Part shown: positions 17,337 to 27,833 of the stretch, one piece after another
Position numbering within the stretch: the first letter of the stretch is position 1
Layout of the letters: the number at the start of each line of letters is the position of its first letter
The notes under the pieces: model-generated
Told to the model about the DNA's origin: nothing
Databases searched by the model: none
Seen by the model: the letters and a program-made list of their open reading frames with translations, nothing else
Program-made: the position numbers and the translations under genes
Source of the DNA: Paenibacillus sp. RC67
Lineage (GTDB): Bacteria; Bacillota; Bacilli; Paenibacillales; NBRC-103111
Length of the DNA stretch: 64,000 nt
Direction of reading: 5' to 3'
Assembly: GCF_030020805.1 (NCBI RefSeq)
Contig: NZ_CP125098.1
Coordinates: forward strand, 3,371,501 to 3,435,500

Positions 17337-18836
17337 ATGGAGGAGCAAAAGGAGAAATTGGGGGAGTTGAGCCCTTGGCTTGCTGATAACTTGCTGCGCA
17401 TTAAACAGGAGCTTGGGAACAGTGATGATGTTGTAGTCCGTGACATCCAAATTCACCTTGACTCTGACCGTTATATTCTTGGTTCGGTTGTTTATATTGA
17501 CGGACTTTCCAATCTTAACTCAATGATGGACTCTTTGCTTTCATCCTACGAGAAAGATCAATTGAAGCAATATGATTCCCGGCAGATATTAGAGTATTTC
17601 AAAAAAACGGTCATTGCTTCTGGTGCCGTTAGGGATGTTACCCACTTCGAAGAGCTGTTTGACTTGCTGCTCTCGGGCAACAGTATTTTAATGCTGGAAG
17701 GAAGTCCACAGGCACTGTCCATATGTACTAAAGATCTAACGGCTCGTACCGTTGAAGAGCCTAATGTGCAGTCCGTTGTTCGAGGGCCACGGGAAGGCTT
17801 CACCGAAGTATTGCGATGGAACACAGCAATGCTCCGTCGTAAAATCAAGGATCGCCGTTTGTGGATGGAAACAACAAGTATCGGCAGCGTAACGAAAACG
17901 GATGTTTCCGTCATTTATATTCAAAATATTGTTAACGAAACTGTACTGCAGGAAGTACGTCAAAGATTGTCCACTATTGATATCGATGCGATCTTGGAGA
18001 GCAATTACATCGAGGAACAAATTAAAGATAAACGTTACACTCCTTTCCCAACACTCTTTAACACGGAAAGGCCTGATGTTATAGCGGCAGGGCTGATGGA
18101 AGGAAGAGTCGCTATATTAGTGGACGGAACGCCGTTTGCCCTACTGGTTCCTGCATTATTTACACAGTTTTTTCAATCTAGTGAGGATTACTACCAGCCG
18201 GCGGATTTCTCCTCTTTTATTCGGCTCCTTCGTTTCTTGGCTTTTGGTCTTGCCTTATTAACACCATCGTTTTATATAGCAATAACGACTTTTCATCAGG
18301 AGATGCTGCCTACAACACTCCTATACAATTTGGCAAGCCAGCGAGAAGGCGTCCCCTTTCCAGCTTTTATTGAAGCTATTATGATGGAAGTCACTTTTGA
18401 AATTTTGCGAGAAGCAAGTGTCCGAATGCCGAGAACAGTAGGTCAATCCATATCCATTGTTGGAACTCTCGTTATTGGTCAGGCTGCGGTGGAAGCAGGC
18501 TTGGTGAGCGCGGCCATGGTTATCGTCGTTTCCATTACAGCGATTTCTAACTTTGTATTGCCGGCATTTAATCTGGGGATTACGATTCGCATCATACGTT
18601 TTATGCTGATGATGCTTGCTGCTTCATTCGGTCTTTTCGGTATATTTCTAGGGATCATTGTTATTGTGGTCCATTTGTGCGGTGTTACCTCCTTTGGTGT
18701 CCCGTATATGTCACCGCTTGCCCCATTTCAGTTAACAGATCAAAAGGATACATTAATCCGGATGTCGTTCCCCAAATTTCTAACGAGACCCAAGATGCTT
18801 CACCCCAAAAATCTTGTTCGTCAAAAGCGCAAGTAG
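17337..18836 (+). CDS. Spore germinant receptor subunit A (GerA family)
   Basis: 499 residues. GerA-family (GerAA/GerKA) proteins form the A subunit of germinant receptors in the inner membrane of the spore. A soluble amino domain of about 280 residues is followed by hydrophobic segments from ~300 on, including the family block RMPRTVGQSISIVGTLVIGQAAVEAG and a C-terminal cytoplasmic tail rich in basic residues. The ATG has AGGTGG upstream. It heads an operon with C, D and B subunits and appears intact itself, although two of its partners are frameshifted. Confidence 0.93.
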   Translation: MEEQKEKLGELSPWLADNLLRIKQELGNSDDVVVRDIQIHLDSDRYILGSVVYIDGLSNLNSMMDSLLSSYEKDQLKQYDSRQILEYFKKTVIASGAVRDVTHFEELFDLLLSGNSILMLEGSPQALSICTKDLTARTVEEPNVQSVVRGPREGFTEVLRWNTAMLRRKIKDRRLWMETTSIGSVTKTDVSVIYIQNIVNETVLQEVRQRLSTIDIDAILESNYIEEQIKDKRYTPFPTLFNTERPDVIAAGLMEGRVAILVDGTPFALLVPALFTQFFQSSEDYYQPADFSSFIRLLRFLAFGLALLTPSFYIAITTFHQEMLPTTLLYNLASQREGVPFPAFIEAIMMEVTFEILREASVRMPRTVGQSISIVGTLVIGQAAVEAGLVSAAMVIVVSITAISNFVLPAFNLGITIRIIRFMLMMLAASFGLFGIFLGIIVIVVHLCGVTSFGVPYMSPLAPFQLTDQKDTLIRMSFPKFLTRPKMLHPKNLVRQKRK

Positions 18837-18851
18837 GGAGGCTCACATGTC

Positions 18852-20053
18852 GTGAAACATAATATTGCTAAAAGTGTTTGTTTTTTCATTTTAGCGTTGA
18901 TGTTGAGCGGCTGCTGGAGCCGACACGAGCTTAACGAGATGAGTATTGTCGTGGGGATGGGGATTGATAAAGTAACCGATCATTACAAAATTACCGTCCA
19001 AACAGTGAATCCCGGACAAGTCGCAGTAAAAAAAGGACCATCGACTAACGCTAGCCCAGTTATTACTTATGATGAAATTGGAACAACGATTCCCGAAGCC
19101 CTGGCCAGGATGTCAGTTAAAGTGCCGAGGCACCTGTACTTTGCGCATTTGCGAATGGTCGTAATTGGTGAGGAGGTTGCGAAAGCAGGGATCAGTAAGC
19201 CGATGGATTATTTATCGCGCAATTTGGAAATGAGGACTGACTTTTATTTTGTCCTGGCAAGAGGAGCCAAGGCTGCTGATATATTAAAGGTGCTTAGCGT
19301 CATGGATCCAATTCCGGCTAACAATATGTACACGAAGTTGGAGACGTCCGACAATTATTGGGCAGCGACGGGCAGTATGAATCTTAATAATTTGCTTCAA
19401 GACTTGGGGGCGTATGGTAAATCGCCGACTATGACAGGGATTGAAATCAGTGGGAATCCAAAGCTTGGCGAGAAGATGTCTAATGGCCAGTACGTCGATC
19501 CTCCAGCATTATTACAATACTCCGGGATGGCCGCTTTTAAGGGGGATCGGTTCGTTGGATGGTTAGATGAGATTGATACAAGAGCCTTAAATTACGTGCA
19601 GGATTCCGTACGTCAATCGGTAGGCCATATTCAGTGCCCCGGAGGCGAGGGGTATATCACCATGCAAGCTATTCGTACCCATACGTACATCAAGTCGAAT
19701 CTGGTGAACGGAAAGCCTGAGTTTGATGTGAATATTCGAATTGAGCAGGATCTAGCTGATGCTGAATGTAAAGTAGATCTTTCCAAATCATCGATAGTCA
19801 ATGAATTGAAGAAGCAATCTGACAGTCAACTAGAAGCTTTTATAGAAGCTTCGATAAAAAAATCCAAAAAAAATACGGAACGGATATTTACGGTTTCGGG
19901 GAAATTCTCCATCAGCAGCAGCCTAAGGCATGGCATCAAATAAAGGATTGGAATCAAGTATTCAAAACGATTAAAGTACAGGTTCACGCTAATACGATTT
20001 TTCGGCGGATGGGCACGATTTTGCAGCCGATCGATAAAATTACAAAGGATTAA
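18852..20053 (+). pseudogene. Spore germinant receptor subunit C (Ger(x)C lipoprotein), frameshifted
   Basis: The frame from GTG 18852 (RBS AGGGAGG) encodes a GerC lipoprotein with lipobox LSGC followed by WSRHELNE, typical of the family. It hits a stop after residue 363. The missing C-terminus is present in another frame: DIYGFGEILHQQQPKAWHQI and onward to TAA at 20051-20053. One extra base in the A-runs at 19856-19862 or 19866-19873 restores a 400-residue protein of normal GerC length. So the gene is broken by a one-base homopolymer deletion, unless this is a read error or slippage corrects it. Confidence 0.88.
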
Positions 20054-20063
20054 GGAGTACCTT

Positions 20064-20297
20064 ATGTGGCTCTTGATAGGGATTTTGCTGACATTACTAT
20101 GGACCTGCTTAAAGGAATACCCGCGGTTATGGAAGGAACGAAGAAAGAAGGAACTAACCGTTCTGACATTGGTCACAGGTGTAGCGTGTACATTGAGTAC
20201 ATTTGAAAGTATAGGTTCCCATTTACCAAATCCGTTAGATTGGATTGCTGCGGTATTAGGTCCGTATCCAGAGGCGGTGTATTCGATATTCCGATGA
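20064..20297 (+). CDS. Small membrane protein, germinant receptor D-subunit type
   Basis: 77 residues with a hydrophobic segment at ~2-16 and another at ~35-52, ending ...PNPLDWIAAVLGPYPEAVYSIFR. AAGGAG precedes the ATG. Short two-helix proteins of about 75 residues encoded inside ger operons are known as D subunits and tune receptor activity. Assignment rests on size, topology and position between the C and B subunit genes rather than on a strong motif. Confidence 0.65.
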   Translation: MWLLIGILLTLLWTCLKEYPRLWKERRKKELTVLTLVTGVACTLSTFESIGSHLPNPLDWIAAVLGPYPEAVYSIFR

Positions 20298-20316
20298 AAG
20301 GAAAGGGGGCTATGGC

Positions 20317-21413
20317 ATGCAGAACAAAGGCAGCATAAACAATCGTTCTTTTGCAATATTGGTTACGTTTTTTATGATCGGTACCTCCATTCTTATAACG
20401 CCTTCCAGTCTAGCCCATGATGCGAAGCAGGATGCATGGATAGCTTGCTTTATCGGTGTTGGCATTAATTTATTGCTCGCCTTCTTATATATGCTGCTGG
20501 GAAAGCGTTTGGCTGATCGAACTTTAGTTCAATATTGCGAACATGTGCTGGGACAATGGATAGGAAAAATAGTTGCCTTAGCCTTCGTGCTATTTTTTTA
20601 TTTATTGGCATCGCTTATGGTAGGAGACTTAGGCTATTTCTTGACGTCACAGATTTTGCAAGAAACGCCTATAGAGGTTTTGCAAATGCTATTTATATTA
20701 GTCGTTGTCATAACGGTACGATCCGGTTTTGTTGTATATACACGTGCAGCAGAAGTTTTTTTCCTTGGATGATTCTGTTGTTTTTACTGCTTATTTTACC
20801 ACTGATACCTAAATTTAACGTTAGGCACTTTTTTCCTTTGATGGAGTTCGGCTTGAAACCGATTCTAAAGGGGGCTTTTACATTCTCCGGATTGCAGGAG
20901 CTCGTTGTTATGCTTATGTTCTACCCATTTGTCAATAAAATAAAAGGTCGCACCAATGGGTTTATTTCCGGCATTCTCATTGGAGGTGCCATTCTTTTTA
21001 TGACCACTTTTGGAAGTATAGCTGTGCTTGGCGTAACTCTCACGTCGAATCAACTGTTTCCAGCTTATACGCTTGCCAAAAATATTAGCATCGGACATTT
21101 CCTTGAACGTGTAGAAGGGATACTCATCTCGATTTGGGTCTTATCGATATTTGTAAAAATTGTTATTACCTTTCATGCCTCGTTGATCGGGTTCGTTCAG
21201 ATTTTTAAGCTGAAGGACGAGAAGCCGCTTATTGCTCCATTAGCATTGGGGATGATCGTGTTGTCCATTATGTGCTATCCGAATACGATATTTATTAGCG
21301 ATTACTTGTCAAAAAACTGGGGGCCTTTTTCACTTATATTTGCCCTGTTTCTGCCCTTGCTGCTGCTTATTGCTTCATTGTTTAGAAAACGCTTAAAAAC
21401 AAATCGTTCTTAG
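20317..21413 (+). pseudogene. Spore germinant receptor subunit B (GerB permease-like), frameshifted
   Basis: The ATG at 20317 follows GGAAAGGGGG. The first 150 residues contain the helices of a GerAB/spore permease-type protein of the amino acid-polyamine superfamily, then the frame stops at 20772. The remaining helices continue in another frame, resuming EVFFPWMILL and running to 21413. Adding one T to the T7 run at 20756-20762 gives an uninterrupted 365-residue protein, the usual GerB length. The B subunit is thought to bind the germinant, so this lesion would disable the receptor if real. Confidence 0.88.
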
Positions 21414-21527
21414 AATTATACAGCAGACTAGTGCTTTACACCGAACAATGCTGCTTCTAAAATGAGGAAGTAGGTGTAAAAAGTTAAAACAGTTTGTATA
21501 TCTGATTGACGTGGGGAGGTATGGCCC

Positions 21528-23054
21528 TTGTTCGTTGTAACAAACCAAGAAATGCGCGCGATGGATTCCTATGCTATTGATACCGTTGGTATACCCGCAA
21601 TGGTATTGATGGAGAACGCAGGGAGAGCGGTTGCCGAAGAAGTAGCTGCTTTTGGAGAAGGTAAGCTTCGAAGATGGGCGATTCTTGTTGGGAAAGGAAA
21701 TAATGGTGGCGATGGTGTCGTGGCCGCAAGACATTTGATCGAAGCCGGATATTCGCCAACGGTCATATACATAGAAGATCCTGTGGGATGGAAGGGAGAG
21801 AGCGCCACCCAGTCTGCTATTGCTGCAAGCTTCAAAGTCCCTTCGCTTATATATCATAATGGAATTATCGATTGGCGTGATTACGATGGTATCGTGGATG
21901 CATTGCTCGGTACAGGGATCCGCGGCATACCAAGAGAACCCTATGCTCAGATGATTCGAGGAGCAAATGATAGCGGCCTGCCTATCATCGCCGTTGATAT
22001 ACCAAGCGGATTAAATGCGGACACAGGTGAAGTGAGTGAGCCATGTATAATAGCTGAACGAACCGTAGCGCTCGCATTAACGAAAAGGGGGTTAGAGCAG
22101 TATCCTGGAGCAGAGTATGCTGGTGATGTAGTTGTTCGCCCAATCGGCATACTTCAAGAATGGGCAGAGATGCTCGGAGTGAATACGTACATGACGGATG
22201 CAGTCATGTTCTTGAAGCGGTTCGGCTTCCAACCGGATGAGAGAAAACGCAGACAGGATTCGAATAAGGGGACGTATGGACATGTGCTGGTGGCGGCAGG
22301 GAGCCGACATATGAGCGGTGCAGGTCTACTGTGTGCCAAATCGGCATTACAGAGTGGCAGCGGATTGGTTACTTGGGCTCTGCCTGAGAAGCTGTTGGAG
22401 CCGATGATAGGGACAGTTCCTGAGATTATGCTGATGGGGCTCAACGATTCAGGGACAGGCAATTGGTCAGGCATTTCGGCTCAATCGCTTATTGCAGTAT
22501 CTGAAAATAAAAGGTCAATGGTTATCGGACCAGGGATGGGACGTTGGGAAGGGGACCGTCTTTGGCTTCATGACGTATGGTGTCATTCGAGCTGTACACT
22601 AGTGCTCGATGCCGATGCGTTGAACATGCTTGCCGACTCGGATTTTGACCAATGGCCTAGGCGTAGCGCACCAGTAATCCTGACCCCGCATCCCGGAGAA
22701 ATGGCACGATTGTGTGGTCTTTCCGTCCATGAAGTGCAGCGTGATCGTATTGAATTAGCCAGGGGCTTCGCCAAGAAGGATGGAGTTATTGTAGTACTGA
22801 AAGGTGCTCGAACAGTAACTGCAGAGCCTAATGGGGCTGTTACGATTAATACTACAGGTAATCCGAAAATGGCTACCGGAGGGGCAGGGGATGTCCTCGC
22901 GGGACTTATAGCTAGCTTGATAGCGCAAGGCTTCCCTGCCGAACAAGCAGCTGTATATGGTGTGTACCTTCATGGAGAGGCGGGCGATAGGGCGGCAGCA
23001 GCCCGTGCATTCTCCAGATCGATCACCGCAGGCGATATTATCGACGAGCTATAA
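21528..23054 (+). CDS. nnr: Bifunctional NAD(P)HX epimerase / ADP-dependent NAD(P)HX dehydratase
   Basis: 508 residues. The YjeF_N domain (~1-215) has the epimerase signature GKGNNGGDGVVAARHL; the ribokinase-like dehydratase domain (~235-505) carries ILTPHPGEMARL and the ATP-site motif ATGGAGDVLAG. Together they repair hydrated NADH and NADPH: the epimerase interconverts R and S forms and the dehydratase restores the cofactor using ADP or ATP. The TTG start is placed 8 bases after GGGGAGG. It stands alone between the ger operon and an AraC gene. Confidence 0.95.
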   Translation: MFVVTNQEMRAMDSYAIDTVGIPAMVLMENAGRAVAEEVAAFGEGKLRRWAILVGKGNNGGDGVVAARHLIEAGYSPTVIYIEDPVGWKGESATQSAIAASFKVPSLIYHNGIIDWRDYDGIVDALLGTGIRGIPREPYAQMIRGANDSGLPIIAVDIPSGLNADTGEVSEPCIIAERTVALALTKRGLEQYPGAEYAGDVVVRPIGILQEWAEMLGVNTYMTDAVMFLKRFGFQPDERKRRQDSNKGTYGHVLVAAGSRHMSGAGLLCAKSALQSGSGLVTWALPEKLLEPMIGTVPEIMLMGLNDSGTGNWSGISAQSLIAVSENKRSMVIGPGMGRWEGDRLWLHDVWCHSSCTLVLDADALNMLADSDFDQWPRRSAPVILTPHPGEMARLCGLSVHEVQRDRIELARGFAKKDGVIVVLKGARTVTAEPNGAVTINTTGNPKMATGGAGDVLAGLIASLIAQGFPAEQAAVYGVYLHGEAGDRAAAARAFSRSITAGDIIDEL

Positions 23055-23080
23055 AAAAGCGTCCGTGGAGGACGCTTTTT
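23053..23080. terminator. Bidirectional terminator after nnr
   Basis: A6 GCGTCC (loop GTGGA) GGACGC T5: a compact hairpin with A and T flanks serving both nnr and the convergent AraC gene, whose stop codon begins inside the T tract. Confidence 0.9.
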
Positions 23081-24299
23081 ATTTTGTAGTTCGATATAGC
23101 GACGGACTCATACCGACAAGCTTTTTGAAAACACGGGTAAAGTAGCCTGAATCCTCGTATCCGACATACCCGGCAATCCAACCGATGGATGCACGCTCGG
23201 ATTTTAACCATATTTTCGCTTCCTCGATCCTTCGCTTCTGTTGATAATCGGTAACCGTCATTCCGGTTTCTTTCTTAAATTGTCTTGAAAGATGAGCAGG
23301 GTGGACCCCGCACAAGTCGGCAATCTGTTCCATATTTAGGGGCTGATTGAAATGGCTGATGATATGCTCTACTGCTATTTGAATGACCAGCGAATAGCCG
23401 GAGACCGCGCGATTTCGTACCAAATTGCAGTATTCCTCATGCATGAGGTTCGTTAGCCTGTTTAGCGAGTCTATAGTGTCAGATCGTTCGATTTGTTTGG
23501 AAAATTTCTCGGAAATACGGTGGAGAAAAAGCGGTTGTACTTTGCCGCGTTCTGCCGCTACCCTCAGCAGCGTGTTTAATACAATGAGCACGTTTTTTAA
23601 AGCCCTGACCGGTTGGTTTGGGAACCTCTCGGAGAAATCAAATACATTTTTCACTTGCTTCATAATGCGCTGAAGATTTACTTTATCTCCCTTCTCGACG
23701 GACCTCATCATTTCCTTTTCGATTTTATAACGCAGCTCGATCAGTTCAATGTACGAATCGTCAGACTGCTGCAGCATGAGCTCAACATGGCTTTGCTGAG
23801 AAGCATGAACCACATCGCTCTCCACGTTGACTACTTCCAGCGAGGCTTGATGAATGGTGTGAACTTGCTCTAGCAGGTTCGCCATGCTTTGAATTCTGGA
23901 GCTGCTGATCAATTTCAAAGAACGGTAAAAGGCCTCTAATTCTATCTGTTTTTGGGCATCGATCTTTAATTTAGGATCAAATCGATTCGTACTTGGAACT
24001 TGCTTCAAGAAAGGACCGACGACTACGATCTTAGGTTCCTGATCTTGGATGTGAAATCGTTTGGCCAAATAGGAAAGGCCTAATTCGTTGGTAAATAAAC
24101 AGCATTCTTCAGGAATCCGCTTCGTCTCGGCAATTAAATACACAAAATGGTTCTTCTGAAGCTCAAGCATATATTCCGGAAGCGGATCACGCTCGTGAAT
24201 AAGAAAGGGAGATCCGTTATGATTTAAAATAAGCGTATTAACGTCCGTTAGGTGAAAAATGGTTAGACTGGAGACGGTAAGCTGAAGTTGGATTGACAT
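23079..24299 (-). CDS. AraC-family regulator, likely of the glucuronide genes
   Basis: 406 residues. The last 100 carry the AraC double helix-turn-helix, with LNMEQIADLCGVHPAHLSRQFKKETGMT and the signature GYEDSGYFTRVFKKLVGMSP. The first 300 residues form a sensor region with no recognised domain and a coiled, charged middle part. It is divergent from uidA across a 120-base gap that contains a perfect inverted repeat, so it probably controls uidA and the symporter in response to a glucuronide. Confidence 0.9.
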   Translation of the reverse strand: MSIQLQLTVSSLTIFHLTDVNTLILNHNGSPFLIHERDPLPEYMLELQKNHFVYLIAETKRIPEECCLFTNELGLSYLAKRFHIQDQEPKIVVVGPFLKQVPSTNRFDPKLKIDAQKQIELEAFYRSLKLISSSRIQSMANLLEQVHTIHQASLEVVNVESDVVHASQQSHVELMLQQSDDSYIELIELRYKIEKEMMRSVEKGDKVNLQRIMKQVKNVFDFSERFPNQPVRALKNVLIVLNTLLRVAAERGKVQPLFLHRISEKFSKQIERSDTIDSLNRLTNLMHEEYCNLVRNRAVSGYSLVIQIAVEHIISHFNQPLNMEQIADLCGVHPAHLSRQFKKETGMTVTDYQQKRRIEEAKIWLKSERASIGWIAGYVGYEDSGYFTRVFKKLVGMSPSLYRTTK

Positions 24300-24332
24300 G
24301 AAAATTCTCCTTATACATTGTTAACATTGTCC

Positions 24333-24349
24333 CTATAATGCAATTATAG
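24333..24349. promoter_or_regulatory. Palindrome in the AraC/uidA divergent promoter region
   Basis: CTATAAT-GCA-ATTATAG is a perfect inverted repeat with 7-base arms. Each arm also resembles a -10 hexamer in one direction. A second TATAAT lies at about 24377 in the uidA direction without a recognisable -35 element, as expected for an activator-dependent promoter. Confidence 0.45.
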
Positions 24350-24424
24350 TCCTAACTATGAACAAAAGGAAGGCGTATAATCAGTTTTACAGCAACTAAC
24401 AAATGATGAAAAGGGAGAATGAAT

Positions 24425-26221
24425 ATGTTATATCCAATCGTTACAGAAACGCGTGGCATGATAGATTTGAACGGCATATGGAGCTTTAAACTGGATTTTG
24501 GAAAGGGCTTTCAAGAAAAATGGTACGAAGCCTCTCTTACTGACACCATCAGCATGTCCGTACCATCCTCTTACAATGATTTGGGTGTAACTGCGGATAT
24601 ACGCAACCATGTAGGCTGGGTATGGTATGAGAGGGATTTTACAGTTCCAAGCATGTTTTTATCCGAGCGTGTTGTACTTAGGTTTGGCTCAGCAACGCAC
24701 ACCGCAAAAGTGTATGTCAATGGAGTCCTTGTTACCGAACATCAAGGCGGTTTTACACCTTTTGAAAGCGCAATTAATTCGCATCTTAAGAATGGAACAA
24801 ACCGTGTAACGGTAGCTGTGAATAATATCGTAGATGAAACGACACTGCCGGTTGGAATCTATAGCGAGAAAGAAGTGCCTGGAATAGGTAAGGTCGTACG
24901 CAATCATCCGAATTTCGATTTTTTCAATTATGCAGGGATTCATCGCCCGGTCAAAATCTATACAACGCCTCACACTTATGTAAAGGACGTAACGATTGTT
25001 ACAGAAACGAACGGAACCTCCGGAGCCATTCATTATAAAGTAGAAAAATCCGGAGCGGCTCAAGTTAAGATTACTATCTTGGACCAAGAAGGTGCGGTTG
25101 TGGCGGAAAGTGCTAAGGAACAAGGTGTGTTAAATGTTAACGAAGTGAATCTGTGGGAGCCACTTGCCTCGTATTTGTATAAGATGAAAATCGAGCTAAT
25201 CCATAATGATCAAATCATTGACGTATATGAACAGCCTTTCGGCGTCAGAACCGTGGAAGTGAAAGACGGTCAGTTTCTTATCAACCATAAACCATTTTAC
25301 TTCAAAGGTTTCGGGAAGCATGAGGATACAGCGATTCACGGCAGAGGCTTCGATGAAGCGGCGAACGTTATGGATTTTCGCTTGATGAAATGGATTGGCG
25401 CCAATTCGTTCCGTACGGCACACTATCCGTATTCTGAAGAAATTATGCGACTAGCGGATAAAGAAGGGATCGTTGTTATTGACGAAACTCCAGCCGTTGG
25501 ACTTCACTTGAACTTCATGTCTATTTTTGGAGGCGGCCCAAAGAGAAAAACTTGGGAGGAGCTACAAACGGCAGAGCATCATGTGCAGGTCATTAAGGAA
25601 TTGATTGCTCGTGACAAGAACCATCCTTGTGTCGTTATGTGGTCCATTGCTAACGAACCGGCTTCCGAGGAAGAAGGAGCATACGAATATTTTAAGCCGC
25701 TGGTAGAGCTGGCTAAGCAACTGGACCCGCAGCAAAGACCGGTTACGATTGTAACACATTTGATGTCAACGCCGGAAACATGCAAAGTGACTGAGCTTGT
25801 CGATGTTCTAGCGTTAAATCGTTATTATGGCTGGTACGTACAAAGCGGCGATTGGGAAATGGCGAAGCTTAAACTTCGTGAAGAGTTTAACGGATGGAAC
25901 AAACGCTGCCCGGGCAAACCGATTATAATGACCGAGTACGGAGCAGATACTGTTGCAGGGCTGCATGATGTTGACCCTGTCATGTTTACCGAGGAGTTCC
26001 AGGTTGAATACTTACGTGCCAATCATGAGATCTTCGATGAATTCCAAAATTTCGTAGGCGAGCAAGTATGGAACTTTGCTGATTTTAATACGAGCCAAGG
26101 GATTATTCGTGTTCAGGGCAATAAGAAGGGTATTTTTACTCGGGACAGAAAGCCTAAATACGCGGCCCATGAGCTTCGCAAACGTTGGGAAGCAATTCCA
26201 CAGTTCGGATATAAAAAATAG
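24425..26221 (+). CDS. uidA: Beta-glucuronidase, GH2
   Basis: 598 residues from ATG 24425, which is correctly spaced from AAGGGAGA; an ATG two codons earlier sits too close to it. The start [10 protein letters not shown] resembles E. coli UidA. The acid/base falls at Glu411 (WSIANEPAS) and the nucleophile at Glu504 (MTEYGAD), close to E. coli Glu413 and Glu504. The loop [17 protein letters not shown] and the late [13 protein letters not shown] (NxK carboxylate-binding motif) are typical of glucuronidases. Cytoplasmic; it releases glucuronic acid from glucuronides brought in by the symporter that follows. Confidence 0.95.
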   Translation: MLYPIVTETRGMIDLNGIWSFKLDFGKGFQEKWYEASLTDTISMSVPSSYNDLGVTADIRNHVGWVWYERDFTVPSMFLSERVVLRFGSATHTAKVYVNGVLVTEHQGGFTPFESAINSHLKNGTNRVTVAVNNIVDETTLPVGIYSEKEVPGIGKVVRNHPNFDFFNYAGIHRPVKIYTTPHTYVKDVTIVTETNGTSGAIHYKVEKSGAAQVKITILDQEGAVVAESAKEQGVLNVNEVNLWEPLASYLYKMKIELIHNDQIIDVYEQPFGVRTVEVKDGQFLINHKPFYFKGFGKHEDTAIHGRGFDEAANVMDFRLMKWIGANSFRTAHYPYSEEIMRLADKEGIVVIDETPAVGLHLNFMSIFGGGPKRKTWEELQTAEHHVQVIKELIARDKNHPCVVMWSIANEPASEEEGAYEYFKPLVELAKQLDPQQRPVTIVTHLMSTPETCKVTELVDVLALNRYYGWYVQSGDWEMAKLKLREEFNGWNKRCPGKPIIMTEYGADTVAGLHDVDPVMFTEEFQVEYLRANHEIFDEFQNFVGEQVWNFADFNTSQGIIRVQGNKKGIFTRDRKPKYAAHELRKRWEAIPQFGYKK

Positions 26222-26244
26222 AGTCCTGAAGCAATAATGAAGCG

Positions 26245-26280
26245 GGTTAGTGATGGAAAGCAGCTTGCGACTCACTAACC
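26245..26280 (+). other. Intercistronic hairpin between uidA and the symporter gene
   Basis: GGTTAGTGA and TCACTAACC are perfect 9-base arms around an 18-base loop. No T tract follows, so it looks more like an mRNA processing or stability element, or a partial terminator that lowers symporter expression, than a full terminator. Confidence 0.55.
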
Positions 26281-26316
26281 TGGCTTTATCCAATGAACAT
26301 GATGGAGGTAACTAGC

Positions 26317-27732
26317 ATGAACACAACCATGGAGCATACAAGTACTGCGGACATAAAACCCTCTAATCAAATGCGAAAATTTGGAATTAAAGATAAAGTC
26401 GGGTATATGTTTGGCGATATCGGCAATGATTTATTTTTTGGATTAATTGGCGGCTATCTGATGTTATTTTATACCGATGTTTATGGCATATCAGCTGCAG
26501 CCGCGGGAATGATTTTATTGATTGCTCGAGTGCTGGATGCGGCTTTTGACGTCGCATGGGGAGCCTATGTTGATTCTAAGCCTGCTGGAGCTAGAGGGAA
26601 GTTTCGTCCGTACCTGTTGTATTGTGCTCTTCCGGTAACTTTATTAGGAGTGCTAACGTTTACGTATATTCCAGTGACATCCGATTCGCTCCTGAAGGTG
26701 ATTGTCGCCGCAGTGCCGTATATTCTCTGGGGATTGGCTTATTCCACTATCAATATTCCTTATGGTTCATTGGCGTCCGTTATGACATCAGACCCTATCG
26801 AAAGAACAGGACTCTCCACCTTCCGAACTCTTGGTGCATTATTAGCCAACGTCTTTATCATGGTTGCTGCACCTTCTATTGTTTTTAGTGCAGGCAAGAC
26901 GCCTACATCGACAGGTTTTCTGCTTATTGCTATCATTTGTGCGGTATTGGCGAACCTGTTTTATTTCGGTTCATACAAGTTCACGGTGGAGAGAGTCCGA
27001 GGTGCTAAGCACAATCAAGAAAAAACCAGCATTTTGATCACGGTTAAGGGATTACTAAGCAACAGACCGTTACTAGGGCTGATGCTGGCTTCATTTGGTA
27101 TGTTAGCTTCTATGCTTGTGAGTCAAGCGATTACGCCATATTTATTTAAGGATTATTTTAAGAATCCAGGCTTAATTGCGATGTCAGGCTTAATTGGTCT
27201 GGGAGCGATGTTCGTGGCTATGCCGGTTATTACTCCCTTGGTGAAAAAGTACGGTAAAAAAGAAACTGCATCGATCGGATTGATTATTACGTTTATTGTG
27301 AGCGCTCTAATGTTCATCTTACCGATTACAAATGCTTATGTGTATATGACTTTAAATTGTATTTCCAATTTTGGACTGGCCTTTATGAATATATTAATAT
27401 GGGCTATGGTAGCGGATTGTATCGATTATCAAGAAAAAATTACTGGAAGACGAGAAGAGGGGACCGTATACTCGGTCTATTCCTTAGTTCGCAAGATCGG
27501 ACAGGCGGTTGCGGGAGGGATTGGCGGCTTTGCATTGGTGTATGTTGGTTATAACTCAGGAGCGCAGTCCCAAACAGTGGATGTAGCGCAAGGGATTAAA
27601 GCTATCATTACTCTCGTGCCGGCTGTAGGAGCATTAATCGCTCTGCTTGCCATGATCCTAATCTATAATTTGACCAAGAGCAAATTGGTTAACTTGAACG
27701 AAGATTTGATTCAGCTTCGAATCGAAGACTGA
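26317..27732 (+). CDS. uidB: GPH-family glucuronide:cation symporter
   Basis: 471 residues from ATG 26317, preceded by GGAGG at 8 bases. The sequence is that of the glycoside-pentoside-hexuronide:cation symporter family: KVGYMFGDIGNDLFFGLIGGYLMLFYTDV in helix 1, then DAAFDVAWGAYVDSK and RPYLLYCALP. Twelve helices are expected. It sits 95 bases downstream of uidA on the same strand, the same pairing as uidA-uidB, so glucuronide uptake is the likely role. Transcription with uidA is probable, modulated by the hairpin between them. Confidence 0.9.
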   Translation: MNTTMEHTSTADIKPSNQMRKFGIKDKVGYMFGDIGNDLFFGLIGGYLMLFYTDVYGISAAAAGMILLIARVLDAAFDVAWGAYVDSKPAGARGKFRPYLLYCALPVTLLGVLTFTYIPVTSDSLLKVIVAAVPYILWGLAYSTINIPYGSLASVMTSDPIERTGLSTFRTLGALLANVFIMVAAPSIVFSAGKTPTSTGFLLIAIICAVLANLFYFGSYKFTVERVRGAKHNQEKTSILITVKGLLSNRPLLGLMLASFGMLASMLVSQAITPYLFKDYFKNPGLIAMSGLIGLGAMFVAMPVITPLVKKYGKKETASIGLIITFIVSALMFILPITNAYVYMTLNCISNFGLAFMNILIWAMVADCIDYQEKITGRREEGTVYSVYSLVRKIGQAVAGGIGGFALVYVGYNSGAQSQTVDVAQGIKAIITLVPAVGALIALLAMILIYNLTKSKLVNLNEDLIQLRIED

Positions 27733-27770
27733 TAATTGTAAGCGTATTCTATACTTGTTATGTTACGAAC

Positions 27771-27821
27771 CAATGGGGTCAAGTTCTTGTCCAGTAGACG
27801 GATAACAGCTTGGTCCCATTG
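27771..27821. terminator. Long-stem hairpin between convergent genes
   Basis: CAATGGGGTCAAG (27771-27783) and CTTGGTCCCATTG (27809-27821) pair over 13 positions including two G-T wobbles, with a 25-base loop. No T tract in either direction; placed between the convergent symporter and TetR genes. Confidence 0.55.
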
Positions 27822-27833
27822 TGTTGAAGAATC

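Noticed and set aside
20535-20760. Upstream part of a second frame reading into gerB
   Set aside because: Only the portion after about 20760 matches GerB; the earlier part is out of frame with the real coding sequence.
21420-21500. TTTACACC/GGTGTAAA inverted repeat after gerB as a terminator
   Set aside because: The loop exceeds 30 bases and no T tract follows, so termination is not supported.
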